Assembly (NCBI GenBank): GCA_943325255.2
Contig: CALPOS020000080.1
Location: 1 to 8,595, forward strand
Reading direction: 5' to 3'
DNA: 8,595 nucleotides
From: Sphingobacterium thalpophilum
Lineage (GTDB): Bacteria > Bacteroidota > Bacteroidia > Flavobacteriales > Flavobacteriaceae
Shown here: piece after piece, positions 1-5,673 of the stretch
Numbering within the stretch: the stretch's first letter is position 1
How the letters are laid out: the number at the start of each line of letters is the position of its first letter
Notes under the pieces: model-generated
The model's database searches: none
Seen by the model: only the letters and a program-made list of their open reading frames with translations
What the model was told of the DNA's origin: nothing
Position numbers and translations under genes: made by a program

Positions 1-40
1 CTACTACCCGACTTACTTTTGTAGTCGACTTTTTGGCCAT
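1..40 (-). CDS. Possible 5' end of a minus-strand gene, cut by the window edge
   Basis: Reading the minus strand from an ATG at 40 gives an open frame to the edge that begins MAKKSTTKVSRVV, a lysine/threonine-rich start typical of real bacterial N-termini. A competing frame from ATG at 53 (or 65) begins MESINGQKVDYKSKSG and is also open. Only 13 to 21 codons are visible, so neither frame can be proved and no function can be given. If real, the gene is divergent from the small gene starting at 81, with very little room for two separate promoters. Confidence 0.3.
   Translation of the reverse strand, partial: MAKKSTTKVSRVV
14..21 (+). promoter_or_regulatory. Candidate Bacteroidota -7 box upstream of the small gene at 81
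   Basis: TACTTTTG matches TAnnTTTG exactly. Transcription would start near 27, about 55 bases before the ATG at 81. The matching -33 element would lie outside the window, and the box falls inside the possible minus-strand gene start, so the call is weak. Confidence 0.3.
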
Positions 41-80
41 TGATTGATTCCATGGGGACTTCCATAAAAACGCAGAAAGT

Positions 81-383
81 ATGTCGATGAAAATTGAATC
101 GATTGTAGGTTTTACTATGCATGAATTGTGTAGTTTTGTAGCAACGTTAAACAAAAATACAATGTCGAAAGGAATTTACACTGGGATTATAGAAAAAGAT
201 GAACACGGCAATTATTTTTGTGGCGAATATCTGTTAGACTATCAAATGGTTTTGAAAGGATTTATCCTTGGAGACGAAATCACGATTAAGACGGTAATTG
301 TCAATCCGAGTGACAAATCCTATAATATGTATCCGAAGAAATCGCGCAACTTTGCCATTGCCAACGACAAACCAGAATATTGA
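81..383 (+). CDS. Small hypothetical protein, 100 aa
   Basis: I do not recognise this protein. It has no signal peptide, membrane segment or known motif. Residues from about 28 onward (MSKGIYTGII, then CGEYLLDYQMVLKGF and GDEITIKTVIV) read like a compact beta-rich domain with alternating hydrophobic and polar residues, which supports coding. The first 27 residues are less convincing. The start could be Met1, Met3 or Met28; Met1 is kept because a TAnnTTTG box lies upstream and the frame is blocked by a stop at 45-47. The gene stands alone, possibly divergent from a gene at the left edge, and no terminator follows it. It could also be the remnant of a longer gene. Confidence 0.45.
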   Translation: MSMKIESIVGFTMHELCSFVATLNKNTMSKGIYTGIIEKDEHGNYFCGEYLLDYQMVLKGFILGDEITIKTVIVNPSDKSYNMYPKKSRNFAIANDKPEY

Positions 384-590
384 TTATTTGACCATTTCCC
401 ATGCCATCAACCACTTCCTTATTTTCGATCTTAGCAAAGCTCAATAAGTTTTTACTTCCCAGTTTTACAAAACAAAGACTTGATATTTCGAAGGCAAAAA
501 AATGGCAAATGGCAATAATTGGATGGCGGTATTATGTGACTATTCGTGCTTTAAAGTAAATAAAAAAATAGCAGATTTAATTTTACAATC
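384..590. other. Gene-poor stretch between the small gene and the tRNA promoter
   Basis: No convincing gene is visible. A plus-strand frame from 502 runs through the tRNA and is not real. A minus-strand frame is free of stops from 531 to 304 but has no ATG where one is needed and overlaps the 81-383 gene. The only structure seen is a short GGCAA-type repeat near 493-515. Confidence 0.5.
493..515. repeat. Short GGCAA / ATGGCAA repeat
   Basis: ATGGCAA occurs twice in direct tandem at 502-508 and 509-515, preceded by another GGCAA at 493-497. On the minus strand this reads TTGCC, repeated with AT-rich spacers. It is a minor low-complexity repeat with no assigned role. Confidence 0.45.
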
Positions 591-593
591 TAC

Positions 594-623
594 TTGCTTT
601 ATCATCAAATATTTTTATATTTG
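594..623 (+). promoter_or_regulatory. Promoter of tRNA-Arg, Bacteroidota type
   Basis: The -7 box TATATTTG at 616-623 matches TAnnTTTG exactly. A TTG at 594-596, 19 bases upstream, serves as the -33 element. Transcription would start around 628-631, giving only a few bases of leader before the mature tRNA at 637. Box, spacing and position directly before a stable RNA gene make this the best promoter in the window. Confidence 0.8.
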
Positions 624-636
624 CACCCACAAAAAT

Positions 637-710
637 GGCCTCGTGGCGCAACTGAATAGCGCACTTGATTACGGCTCAAGAGGTTACTGGTTTGAATCCA
701 GTCGAGGTCA
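637..710 (+). tRNA. trnR: tRNA-Arg, anticodon ACG
   Basis: The 74-base sequence folds as a cloverleaf. The acceptor stem is 637-643 with 703-709 (one G-U at pair 2-71), with A710 as discriminator. The D stem is 646-649 with 659-662. The anticodon stem is 664-668 with 676-680, its loop 669-675 carries ACG at 671-673, and the T stem is 686-690 with 698-702. It reads CGN arginine codons; in bacteria A34 of this tRNA is normally converted to inosine by TadA, whose gene is not in the window. The 3' CCA is not encoded (CAA follows), so it must be added by nucleotidyltransferase. Oddly, the D loop has G18 followed by A19 (655), and T-loop position 56 is U (693), so the usual G19-C56 pair becomes A19-U56. 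Position 15 is A and 48 is U, a normal Levitt-pair variant. Confidence 0.95.
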
Positions 711-721
711 CAACAACATAG

Positions 722-752
722 AAAGCTCCTAATTGATTGGGAGCTTTTTTAT
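722..752 (+). terminator. Intrinsic terminator after tRNA-Arg
   Basis: AAAGCTCCTAA (722-732) pairs with TTGGGAGCTTT (737-747) around a four-base loop, with one U-G pair inside. A T-rich run continues through 760. The hairpin starts 12 bases after the tRNA and separates it from the pentapeptide gene at 788. Confidence 0.85.
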
Positions 753-787
753 TTTTTATACCATTTCAAAATCGTTACTTTACGACA

Positions 788-1357
788 ATGGGAAACTACA
801 CGTTAGATGTCGAATTCAACCAAATCACCTACTCCGCCGACGCGCTGAATTTGAAGGAGTTCGAGCGTTGCGTTTTCAGGAACTGTGATTTTAGTGTATG
901 CAATTTTATCGGTGTTACATTTATTGATTGCGTGTTTTTTCAGTGTAATTTTGCTGGCGCTAAAATCAACCATGTCGCCTTGAGAACAGTTAGATTTGAA
1001 GATTGTGAAATCAAAGACGTGAATTTTTCGATGTGCGATAAACTTATTTTTGAAATCGCATTCACCGATTGTATTTTGGATTTTTCGAAGTTTTATACAC
1101 TAAAAATAAAAGGTACTGCCTTTACCAATTGTAGTTTGATTGCAGTTGATTTTATGAGTACCGATTTGACCGAAGTGGTCTTTGACCGTTGCGACTTATA
1201 CCGAAGTGAATTCAATAAAGCCATCGCAAACAAAACAGATTTCAGAACCAGTTATAATTATACGATTGATCCGGAAAAAACCAAAATAAAAAAAGCGGTC
1301 TTTTCTTTTCCTGAAGTGAAAGGCTTATTGTTTAAGCATGATTTGCTGATTAAATAA
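788..1357 (+). CDS. Pentapeptide-repeat protein, copy 1 (189 aa)
   Basis: Residues 28 to about 153 are tandem five-residue repeats with Phe/Leu at the centre and often Cys two residues before it (CVFRN, CDFSV, CNFIG, CSLIA, CDLYR). This pattern forms a right-handed four-sided beta-helix. The run is interrupted once, by two extra residues near CDKLIFE (83-89). A non-repeat tail (about 157-180, IDPEKTKIKKAVF) closes the rod. Relatives such as Qnr and MfpA mimic DNA and bind gyrase, but most family members have no known target and nothing here proves gyrase binding. No signal peptide is present, so it is probably cytoplasmic. An ATG at 737 lies inside the tRNA terminator, so 788 is the better start; it also aligns with residue 1 of the second copy at 5674. 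The 3' end overlaps the convergent ATPase gene by 8 bases. Confidence 0.9.
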   Translation: MGNYTLDVEFNQITYSADALNLKEFERCVFRNCDFSVCNFIGVTFIDCVFFQCNFAGAKINHVALRTVRFEDCEIKDVNFSMCDKLIFEIAFTDCILDFSKFYTLKIKGTAFTNCSLIAVDFMSTDLTEVVFDRCDLYRSEFNKAIANKTDFRTSYNYTIDPEKTKIKKAVFSFPEVKGLLFKHDLLIK

Positions 1358-2024
1358 TTGCGCCGTCTTCCATGGTGATAATGCGATGGGTTCGCTGCGC
1401 AAATTCATTGTCATGCGTGACAATCAACATCGTTTGTTTTTTTTCTAATGTCAATTGATTGAAAATATCAAACACTAAATCACTATTTTTTTTGTCAAGA
1501 TTCCCCGTTGGCTCATCACCCATAATAATGAGCGGATCATTGATTAAAGCGCGCGCAATCGCTACTCTTTGCTTCTGTCCACCACTCAATTGATTGGGCA
1601 TTTTGAGGGCTTGATCTTGCATGTCCAATGTCCTTAAATGTTCCATTGCGCGATGCTCCACTTCTTTCGACGAAAGTTTTGCTAGTTTTAATCCTGGAAG
1701 CATTACATTTCTCAGCACACTATACTCGGATAAGAGATAATGGAATTGAAATACAAATCCGATCTTTTCATTTCTAATTCGTGCCAATTCTACATCTTTT
1801 TGCCCTGTGACAAGTTGCTCATGGATATAAATCTCACCCTCGTAATCGGTATCCATGGTAGACAACAAATACAAAAGTGTCGATTTTCCACAGCCAGATT
1901 TACCAACTATCGAAACGAATTCGCCATGGTTGATGTTCAATTCAATATTCTTCAAGACCTGAAATTTCATCGGGTCATAAAAATATTTTGTCAAGCCTTT
2001 CGCTGCAATAACTGAGTTGCTCAT
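1350..2024 (-). CDS. ABC exporter ATP-binding protein (LolD/MacB/DevA type)
   Basis: This 224-residue protein is the cytoplasmic ATPase that powers the permease encoded just upstream. All ABC motifs are intact: Walker A GKSGCGKST (41-49), Q-loop Gln93, signature LSGGQ (146-150), Walker B LIIMGDE (165-171, Asp170 and Glu171), D-loop region NLD, and H-loop His204. The length and the EPTGNLD motif fit the LolD/MacB/FtsE branch, which drives extrusion or envelope mechanics rather than import. The start at 2024 lies one base after the permease stop, with AGAGG nearby. An in-frame ATG at 2057 would overlap the permease by 32 bases and add residues outside the ABC fold. It is the last gene of the three-gene operon and converges on pentapeptide copy 1 with an 8-base overlap. 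The substrate is unknown. Confidence 0.93.
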   Translation of the reverse strand: MSNSVIAAKGLTKYFYDPMKFQVLKNIELNINHGEFVSIVGKSGCGKSTLLYLLSTMDTDYEGEIYIHEQLVTGQKDVELARIRNEKIGFVFQFHYLLSEYSVLRNVMLPGLKLAKLSSKEVEHRAMEHLRTLDMQDQALKMPNQLSGGQKQRVAIARALINDPLIIMGDEPTGNLDKKNSDLVFDIFNQLTLEKKQTMLIVTHDNEFAQRTHRIITMEDGAII

Positions 2025-2025
2025 A

Positions 2026-3282
2026 CTATTTACCTCTAATGATTTCAACGGGATCAACTTTACTCGCTTTTAATGCAGGGAAAAGTCCTGCAACAATAGT
2101 TGTAAAAAGGGCAAATGAAATTCCAATAAAATAAAACATCGGATCATAATTGATTGGATACGTTTTGATGGTTGGCAATGCGGCAGTTTCGAAAGGAATA
2201 ATGTCAATAATAGAAGTGAAAATATAACCGAATATTAATCCAAAAACACCCCCAACTAAACCGATGATCAAGGATAAGCTGACAAAAATCCACTTCACAT
2301 CGCTCCCTGAAAATCCAGTTGCTTTAAGGATGGCAATACTGTCCATTTTTTCATAGATCATCATGTTTAATATGTTGTAAATTCCAAATCCGGCCACAAT
2401 CAAAAGCACAATTCCAACCGCATAGGAAATGATACTTCTCACCGAACTTCCTGTTTCAAATTGTGAATTTGCCGTTTGATAATCGATGGCATCTACATCA
2501 AAAGTAGCGCGCATTTCTTTTGCTACCATTGGAGCCGTAGTCATATCAAACAACTTGATTTGAATATCCGTAATATAATTGGTGGGTTCGCCTAATAGTT
2601 TTTGTGCCGTATCTAATGAGGTATAGGAGGAAACATCGTCTATTTCCGAAATCCCAACTTGAGAAATTCCAACAATTTTTAGTGATGCTAAATTTCCTTT
2701 TGAGGTTGTGATTTTAATGACATCGCCTTTTACTTTCAGCATCTTATCCGCCAAGCCTTTACCGATGATGATGCTATTATTTTGCGACAGCTCTCCTATT
2801 TTTCCTTCAATAATATAATCACTAAAAGCAAACAACTTTTCCTCTGCAGCAACATCAATCCCATTAATAATTCCAGAAATCTCAATCGTTCCTGAATTAA
2901 AGAATACGGGTGTCATAATCTTTGGTGCGACATCAATAACTCTCTTATCTTCTTTTAACACTTTTATAATTGATTTAGAGTTGTAAATTGATTTCCCTCG
3001 ATCTTTCGGTTTGATGGAACTAATAAAATTATCTTTTTCTTTGAATTGATCCGCAATATTTATCGGTTGATCTTTTGAGGGTTTGATTTCATTATACAAA
3101 CGAATGTGTGGTGTTCTATTCAGCATCAGTCCATCGAGCAAATCATTAAGACCGTTCATAAAACTCACCAATGAAATAAACATGGCAATTCCAAATGTTA
3201 CACCAACGGCCGCAACTACAGTTTGTTTCAATCTTGCTCGAAGCAAATGGACTGCAATATTGAGTATGAGTTTGAAGTTCAT
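2026..3282 (-). CDS. ABC exporter permease, FtsX/MacB (DevC-like) family
   Basis: This 418-residue inner-membrane protein has the MacB topology: one helix near 21-43, a large periplasmic domain (about 44-285), then helices near 286-308, 331-358 and 383-403. The stretch FGIYNILNMMIYEKMDSIAIL after helix 2 and the C-terminal GLFPALKASKVDPVEIIRG match the conserved FtsX-domain segments that contact the ATPase. It lacks a fused ATPase, so it resembles DevC or LolC/E rather than full MacB. Its ATG shares one base with the stop of the adaptor gene (TAATG), and its stop lies one base before the ATPase start, so translation of the three is probably coupled. With a membrane-fusion protein beside it, export across the outer envelope is more likely than lipoprotein release, but the substrate cannot be read from sequence. 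Confidence 0.92.
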   Translation of the reverse strand: MNFKLILNIAVHLLRARLKQTVVAAVGVTFGIAMFISLVSFMNGLNDLLDGLMLNRTPHIRLYNEIKPSKDQPINIADQFKEKDNFISSIKPKDRGKSIYNSKSIIKVLKEDKRVIDVAPKIMTPVFFNSGTIEISGIINGIDVAAEEKLFAFSDYIIEGKIGELSQNNSIIIGKGLADKMLKVKGDVIKITTSKGNLASLKIVGISQVGISEIDDVSSYTSLDTAQKLLGEPTNYITDIQIKLFDMTTAPMVAKEMRATFDVDAIDYQTANSQFETGSSVRSIISYAVGIVLLIVAGFGIYNILNMMIYEKMDSIAILKATGFSGSDVKWIFVSLSLIIGLVGGVFGLIFGYIFTSIIDIIPFETAALPTIKTYPINYDPMFYFIGISFALFTTIVAGLFPALKASKVDPVEIIRGK

Positions 3283-4364
3283 TATTCCGCTTGATAAATA
3301 ATTTCCCCGACTTTCAATCCTGCAGTAACTTCAACCTTTTGATAATCGCTCAATCCCAAAGTAACTTTGCGTTTTTTGTCACCATCAAGCAAAACCGAAT
3401 CACCGGGAAGTAGATACGCTTTCGGAATCGTAATCGTATGTACTTTTGTCTGAATAATAATATTAGCTTCAGCGGTGAGATTCGGGTATAGTTTTGGTGG
3501 ATTTTTGATAAAATGTGCTTCGATCTTGAAAGTCCGAGAACGCTCATTCATTATCGGATAAATCTTATCTACAGTGGCTTCAAATACTTGGTTCTTGTAA
3601 CTATCCAAGTTAACTAATACTTTTTGACCAATTCCTACGCGAACCATATCATTTTCGTCAACTTCCAATTCAATGAAAAAAGAGTTCATTTCACCAACAA
3701 TCGCCAATGGTGTTTGTGTTGTTATCAGGCTTCCGTCTTTGACAAGTATATCAAAAAGTCTTCCTGAGAAAGCACTTTTTATTTCAAAATCGCTCAGAGA
3801 TTTTTGACTAATTTTAAGGTTATTCGCATTGCGAACTTGTTCATTATTCAATTGCGCTTTGAGTTGATTGAGTTGTTTTTTAGCAGATTCGTAAGCAATT
3901 TTTGAACTTTTATATCCTAATTCTACGCGCTCAAAATCGATTTCTGAAATCACTTGGTATTCTTTGATTCTCAAATTGCGTTTATAAATAGACTCGTCGA
4001 GGATCAACTTGTCTTTCGCCGATTGAACTTTGAGTTCCATTTCAGCAATCTTATCTTGTACATATCGATTGCTTTCCTTGCTTAATTGGTAAACTAGTTT
4101 TGAATTTTCTTCATTCAGCTTAGCCTTATCAGCATCCAATTCGAATAAGAGTTGCCCTTCATTAATTTGCTGACCAACAACGACTTTTGTTTTTTTTAAA
4201 ATTCCATTTACTGTAGAAAAAACAGTATACTGACCCACCGATTTGACCACTCCAGAAGCATAAACGCTTTCTGTTATTTCTCCACTCTTTACTTTAAATT
4301 CGTTGCTGCTTTTTCTTGAACAGGAAATTACAAAAATCACAAGCAATATTAATAAGATTCGCAT
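3282..4364 (-). CDS. Membrane-fusion (periplasmic adaptor) lipoprotein, HlyD/MacA family
   Basis: This 360-residue protein would bridge the permease to an outer-membrane channel. The N-terminus is a short hydrophobic signal ending in the lipobox VISC, so Cys15 is probably lipidated after signal peptidase II cleavage. A first half-lipoyl segment follows (about 25-75). Next is a long heptad-rich helical hairpin (about 75-180, many Lys, Glu, Leu and Gln), then the second half-lipoyl segment near 195-225 (AFSGRLFDILVKDGSLI), a beta-barrel domain to about 305 and a membrane-proximal domain to the end. This is the standard adaptor order. It is the first gene of the operon, with a TAAATTTG box upstream. 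No TolC-like gene is in the window, so the channel must be encoded elsewhere. DevB and MacA are the closest functional models. Confidence 0.92.
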   Translation of the reverse strand: MRILLILLVIFVISCSRKSSNEFKVKSGEITESVYASGVVKSVGQYTVFSTVNGILKKTKVVVGQQINEGQLLFELDADKAKLNEENSKLVYQLSKESNRYVQDKIAEMELKVQSAKDKLILDESIYKRNLRIKEYQVISEIDFERVELGYKSSKIAYESAKKQLNQLKAQLNNEQVRNANNLKISQKSLSDFEIKSAFSGRLFDILVKDGSLITTQTPLAIVGEMNSFFIELEVDENDMVRVGIGQKVLVNLDSYKNQVFEATVDKIYPIMNERSRTFKIEAHFIKNPPKLYPNLTAEANIIIQTKVHTITIPKAYLLPGDSVLLDGDKKRKVTLGLSDYQKVEVTAGLKVGEIIYQAE

Positions 4365-4398
4365 TTCTTTCTGTTTGATATTTTACATTTATTCCTCT

Positions 4399-4406
4399 CA
4401 AATTTA
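4399..4406 (-). promoter_or_regulatory. Candidate -7 box of the exporter operon
   Basis: On the minus strand this reads TAAATTTG, an exact TAnnTTTG match, 34 bases before the adaptor ATG at 4364. No good -33 element stands at the expected distance; the best is a T-rich TTTTC about 15 bases upstream. Confidence 0.5.
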
Positions 4407-4499
4407 CGAATAAAGCAAGAGAAAACGATGATTAATTTCATCAGAGTTAATACATGCTTAACATTTAAATTACAATAATGATATTTTCGAAAAAAAATC

Positions 4500-4507
4500 T
4501 ATATTTG
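4500..4507 (+). promoter_or_regulatory. Candidate -7 box of the NUMOD4/HNH-like gene
   Basis: TATATTTG matches TAnnTTTG exactly, but no clear -33 TTG is present at the usual distance. It implies an AT-rich leader of about 90 bases before the ATG at 4606, in which I see only a weak AAATAAT/ATTATTT inverted repeat. The 241-base gap between the divergent genes at 4364 and 4606 would then carry both promoters. Confidence 0.45.
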
Positions 4508-4605
4508 ACCTAAGAAATTATTGCAAATTACTTGAAATATCACATCAAAGCAAATATGCAAAATAATATACCACATTATTTTAACTATTAGTTTTACATT
4601 TAAGA

Positions 4606-5187
4606 ATGATCAGAAAATACCCTAATGAAGTTTTCAAAGAAATTAACTTTGAGACTGCACTAAAGAAGCGATATGCGATTTCCAACAAAGGAAGAATAGC
4701 CAGTTTTATGGACAAAATTGAAGATGGTAACATCGTAAAAGGAGGTCGATCAGACGGTTACGTTGCCTTTCGCTACAAAGAAAAAGACGGAGATGGAACG
4801 CGAAACAGATTAAAATTTGTTTATAAACTGGTCGCAGAGTACTTTATTCCAAAAACATCCGAAGACCAGCAGTTTGTTATTCATTTAGACTTTAGCAGAG
4901 ACAATGACGATTTTAATAATCTACGTTGGGTGAACTATGCTGAAAGACTAGCGCATTACAAACGAAGTCCAAAAGTAATTAGAGCCAAGAAAGACCTTTT
5001 AGAGCACAACATCAAATCTGATGGTCGAAAATTGAGTGTAACAACGGTGATTCGCATCAAGAAAATGTTGCTAAACCCGAAAGGAAATACACGTAAGTAT
5101 TTAATTGCAAAACAATTTGGCATTAGTCACACGCATCTTAATCGAATTATTTCCGGAGAAAATTGGGGACATATTGTTGTCAAGTAG
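4606..5187 (+). CDS. NUMOD4/HNH-like DNA-binding protein with C-terminal helix-turn-helix
   Basis: This 193-residue protein has three parts. Residues about 5-55 resemble the NUMOD4 motif (YAISNKGRIASF followed by GYVAF). Residues about 68-118 resemble an HNH_3 homing-endonuclease core (FVYKLVAEYFIP, VIHLDFSRDNDDFNNLRWV, then ERLAH). Residues about 142-188 form a NUMOD1/resolvase-like helix-turn-helix (LIAKQFGISHTHLNRIISGENW). His93, Asn100, Asn105 and His117 are kept. The usual Asp/Asn before the central His is Ile92, and the His of the common VHRLVA motif is Tyr73, so nuclease activity is doubtful and it may act only by binding DNA. There is no intron, intein or phage context. The stop codon abuts the stop of the convergent GNAT gene with no spacing. 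Confidence 0.8.
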   Translation: MIRKYPNEVFKEINFETALKKRYAISNKGRIASFMDKIEDGNIVKGGRSDGYVAFRYKEKDGDGTRNRLKFVYKLVAEYFIPKTSEDQQFVIHLDFSRDNDDFNNLRWVNYAERLAHYKRSPKVIRAKKDLLEHNIKSDGRKLSVTTVIRIKKMLLNPKGNTRKYLIAKQFGISHTHLNRIISGENWGHIVVK

Positions 5188-5574
5188 TTACTTTAGTTGC
5201 AACTCCATTTTGTAGTCATCCATAAAAAAATCGTTGCCGATGGGTAATTTTTCTTCACCAACAATTTCAAATCCAAGTTTCTTGTAAAAATCAATTGCTG
5301 AATTAAATTTATTAACGTTTAGCGAAATGTTAAGCGACAAACTTTCTTTTGCCTTTTCAACGACCGCTTCTAACAATAACTTGCCCTGCCCTTTCCCTTG
5401 AGAACTGGGAAGCAGATATAATTTATGCAATCGCGTCACTTTTTGATTGAGATAATTATGCTCAAAAGCAGCAAATCCTATTGTCTCATCTTCGAATTTT
5501 AGAAGTTTAAAATCATGACCTTTGTTGATTATGCTGTCAGTCAACGCAGCTTCTGAGTAAAACAAATCAAGCAT
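5188..5574 (-). CDS. GNAT-family N-acetyltransferase, N-terminally truncated (possible pseudogene)
   Basis: The 128-residue product matches the C-terminal three quarters of the 167-residue GNAT protein encoded at 7854-8357. Shared landmarks are MLDLFY at the start, HKLY.LP, the acetyl-CoA pyrophosphate-binding loop (here QGKGQG, fully canonical) and LNVN.FNSA..FY. The first 41 residues of the longer copy, which hold the first strand and helices of the GNAT fold, are missing. Similarity continues 11 codons upstream of this ATG without a start codon (SEIITSSQIKY against SAILTHEQLEY) and ends at a TAA at 5608-5610, where the other copy has Tyr. No recognisable N-terminal coding lies further upstream. 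The gene therefore looks 5'-eroded and is probably inactive or altered. It converges on the NUMOD4 gene, stop against stop, and is divergent from pentapeptide copy 2. Confidence 0.75.
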   Translation of the reverse strand: MLDLFYSEAALTDSIINKGHDFKLLKFEDETIGFAAFEHNYLNQKVTRLHKLYLLPSSQGKGQGKLLLEAVVEKAKESLSLNISLNVNKFNSAIDFYKKLGFEIVGEEKLPIGNDFFMDDYKMELQLK

Positions 5575-5591
5575 ATACTTAATTTGAGACG

Positions 5592-5608
5592 AAGTGATTA
5601 TTTCACTT
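5592..5608. repeat. Short inverted repeat in the GNAT/pentapeptide intergenic region
   Basis: AAGTGA (5592-5597) pairs with TCACTT (5603-5608) around a five-base AT loop. It lies in the decayed 5' part of the truncated GNAT gene, so it may be chance or an operator for either divergent gene. Confidence 0.3.
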
Positions 5609-5673
5609 TAAACTGCTGTGGTTTAAGGAATACTAACGTACTTTTCAATTCGTAAATCCACCCAAAAAATAGC

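Noticed and set aside
304..531. Minus-strand stop-free frame of 76 codons between 531 and 304
   Set aside because: It has no suitable start codon, overlaps the plus-strand 81-383 gene and shows no motif I recognise. A decayed gene cannot be excluded.
637..710. tRNA-Arg as an integration (att) site for a genomic island
   Set aside because: No integrase is in the window and I found no repeat of the tRNA 3' end downstream.
502..732. Plus-strand open frame of 76 codons
   Set aside because: It runs straight through the tRNA-Arg and its terminator, so it is a chance frame.
737..787. Upstream in-frame ATG for pentapeptide copy 1
   Set aside because: It lies inside the tRNA terminator hairpin, and the extra 17 residues have no counterpart in copy 2. 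The start at 788 aligns with copy 2.
1740..2015. Plus-strand open frame inside the ATPase gene
   Set aside because: It is antisense to a complete ABC ATPase with all motifs intact.
731..2160. Recurring AATTGATTG words (731, 1452, 1589, 2150)
   Set aside because: They occur in unrelated contexts, mostly inside coding sequence, with irregular spacing, and fit an AT-rich composition.
3083..3547. Open frames opposite the permease start (3083-3301 +) and within the adaptor (3350-3547 -)
   Set aside because: Both lie over well-supported coding sequence in another frame or strand.
4446..4462. GTTAA-N7-TTAAC inverted repeat between the divergent promoters
   Set aside because: Five-base arms in very AT-rich DNA are expected by chance.
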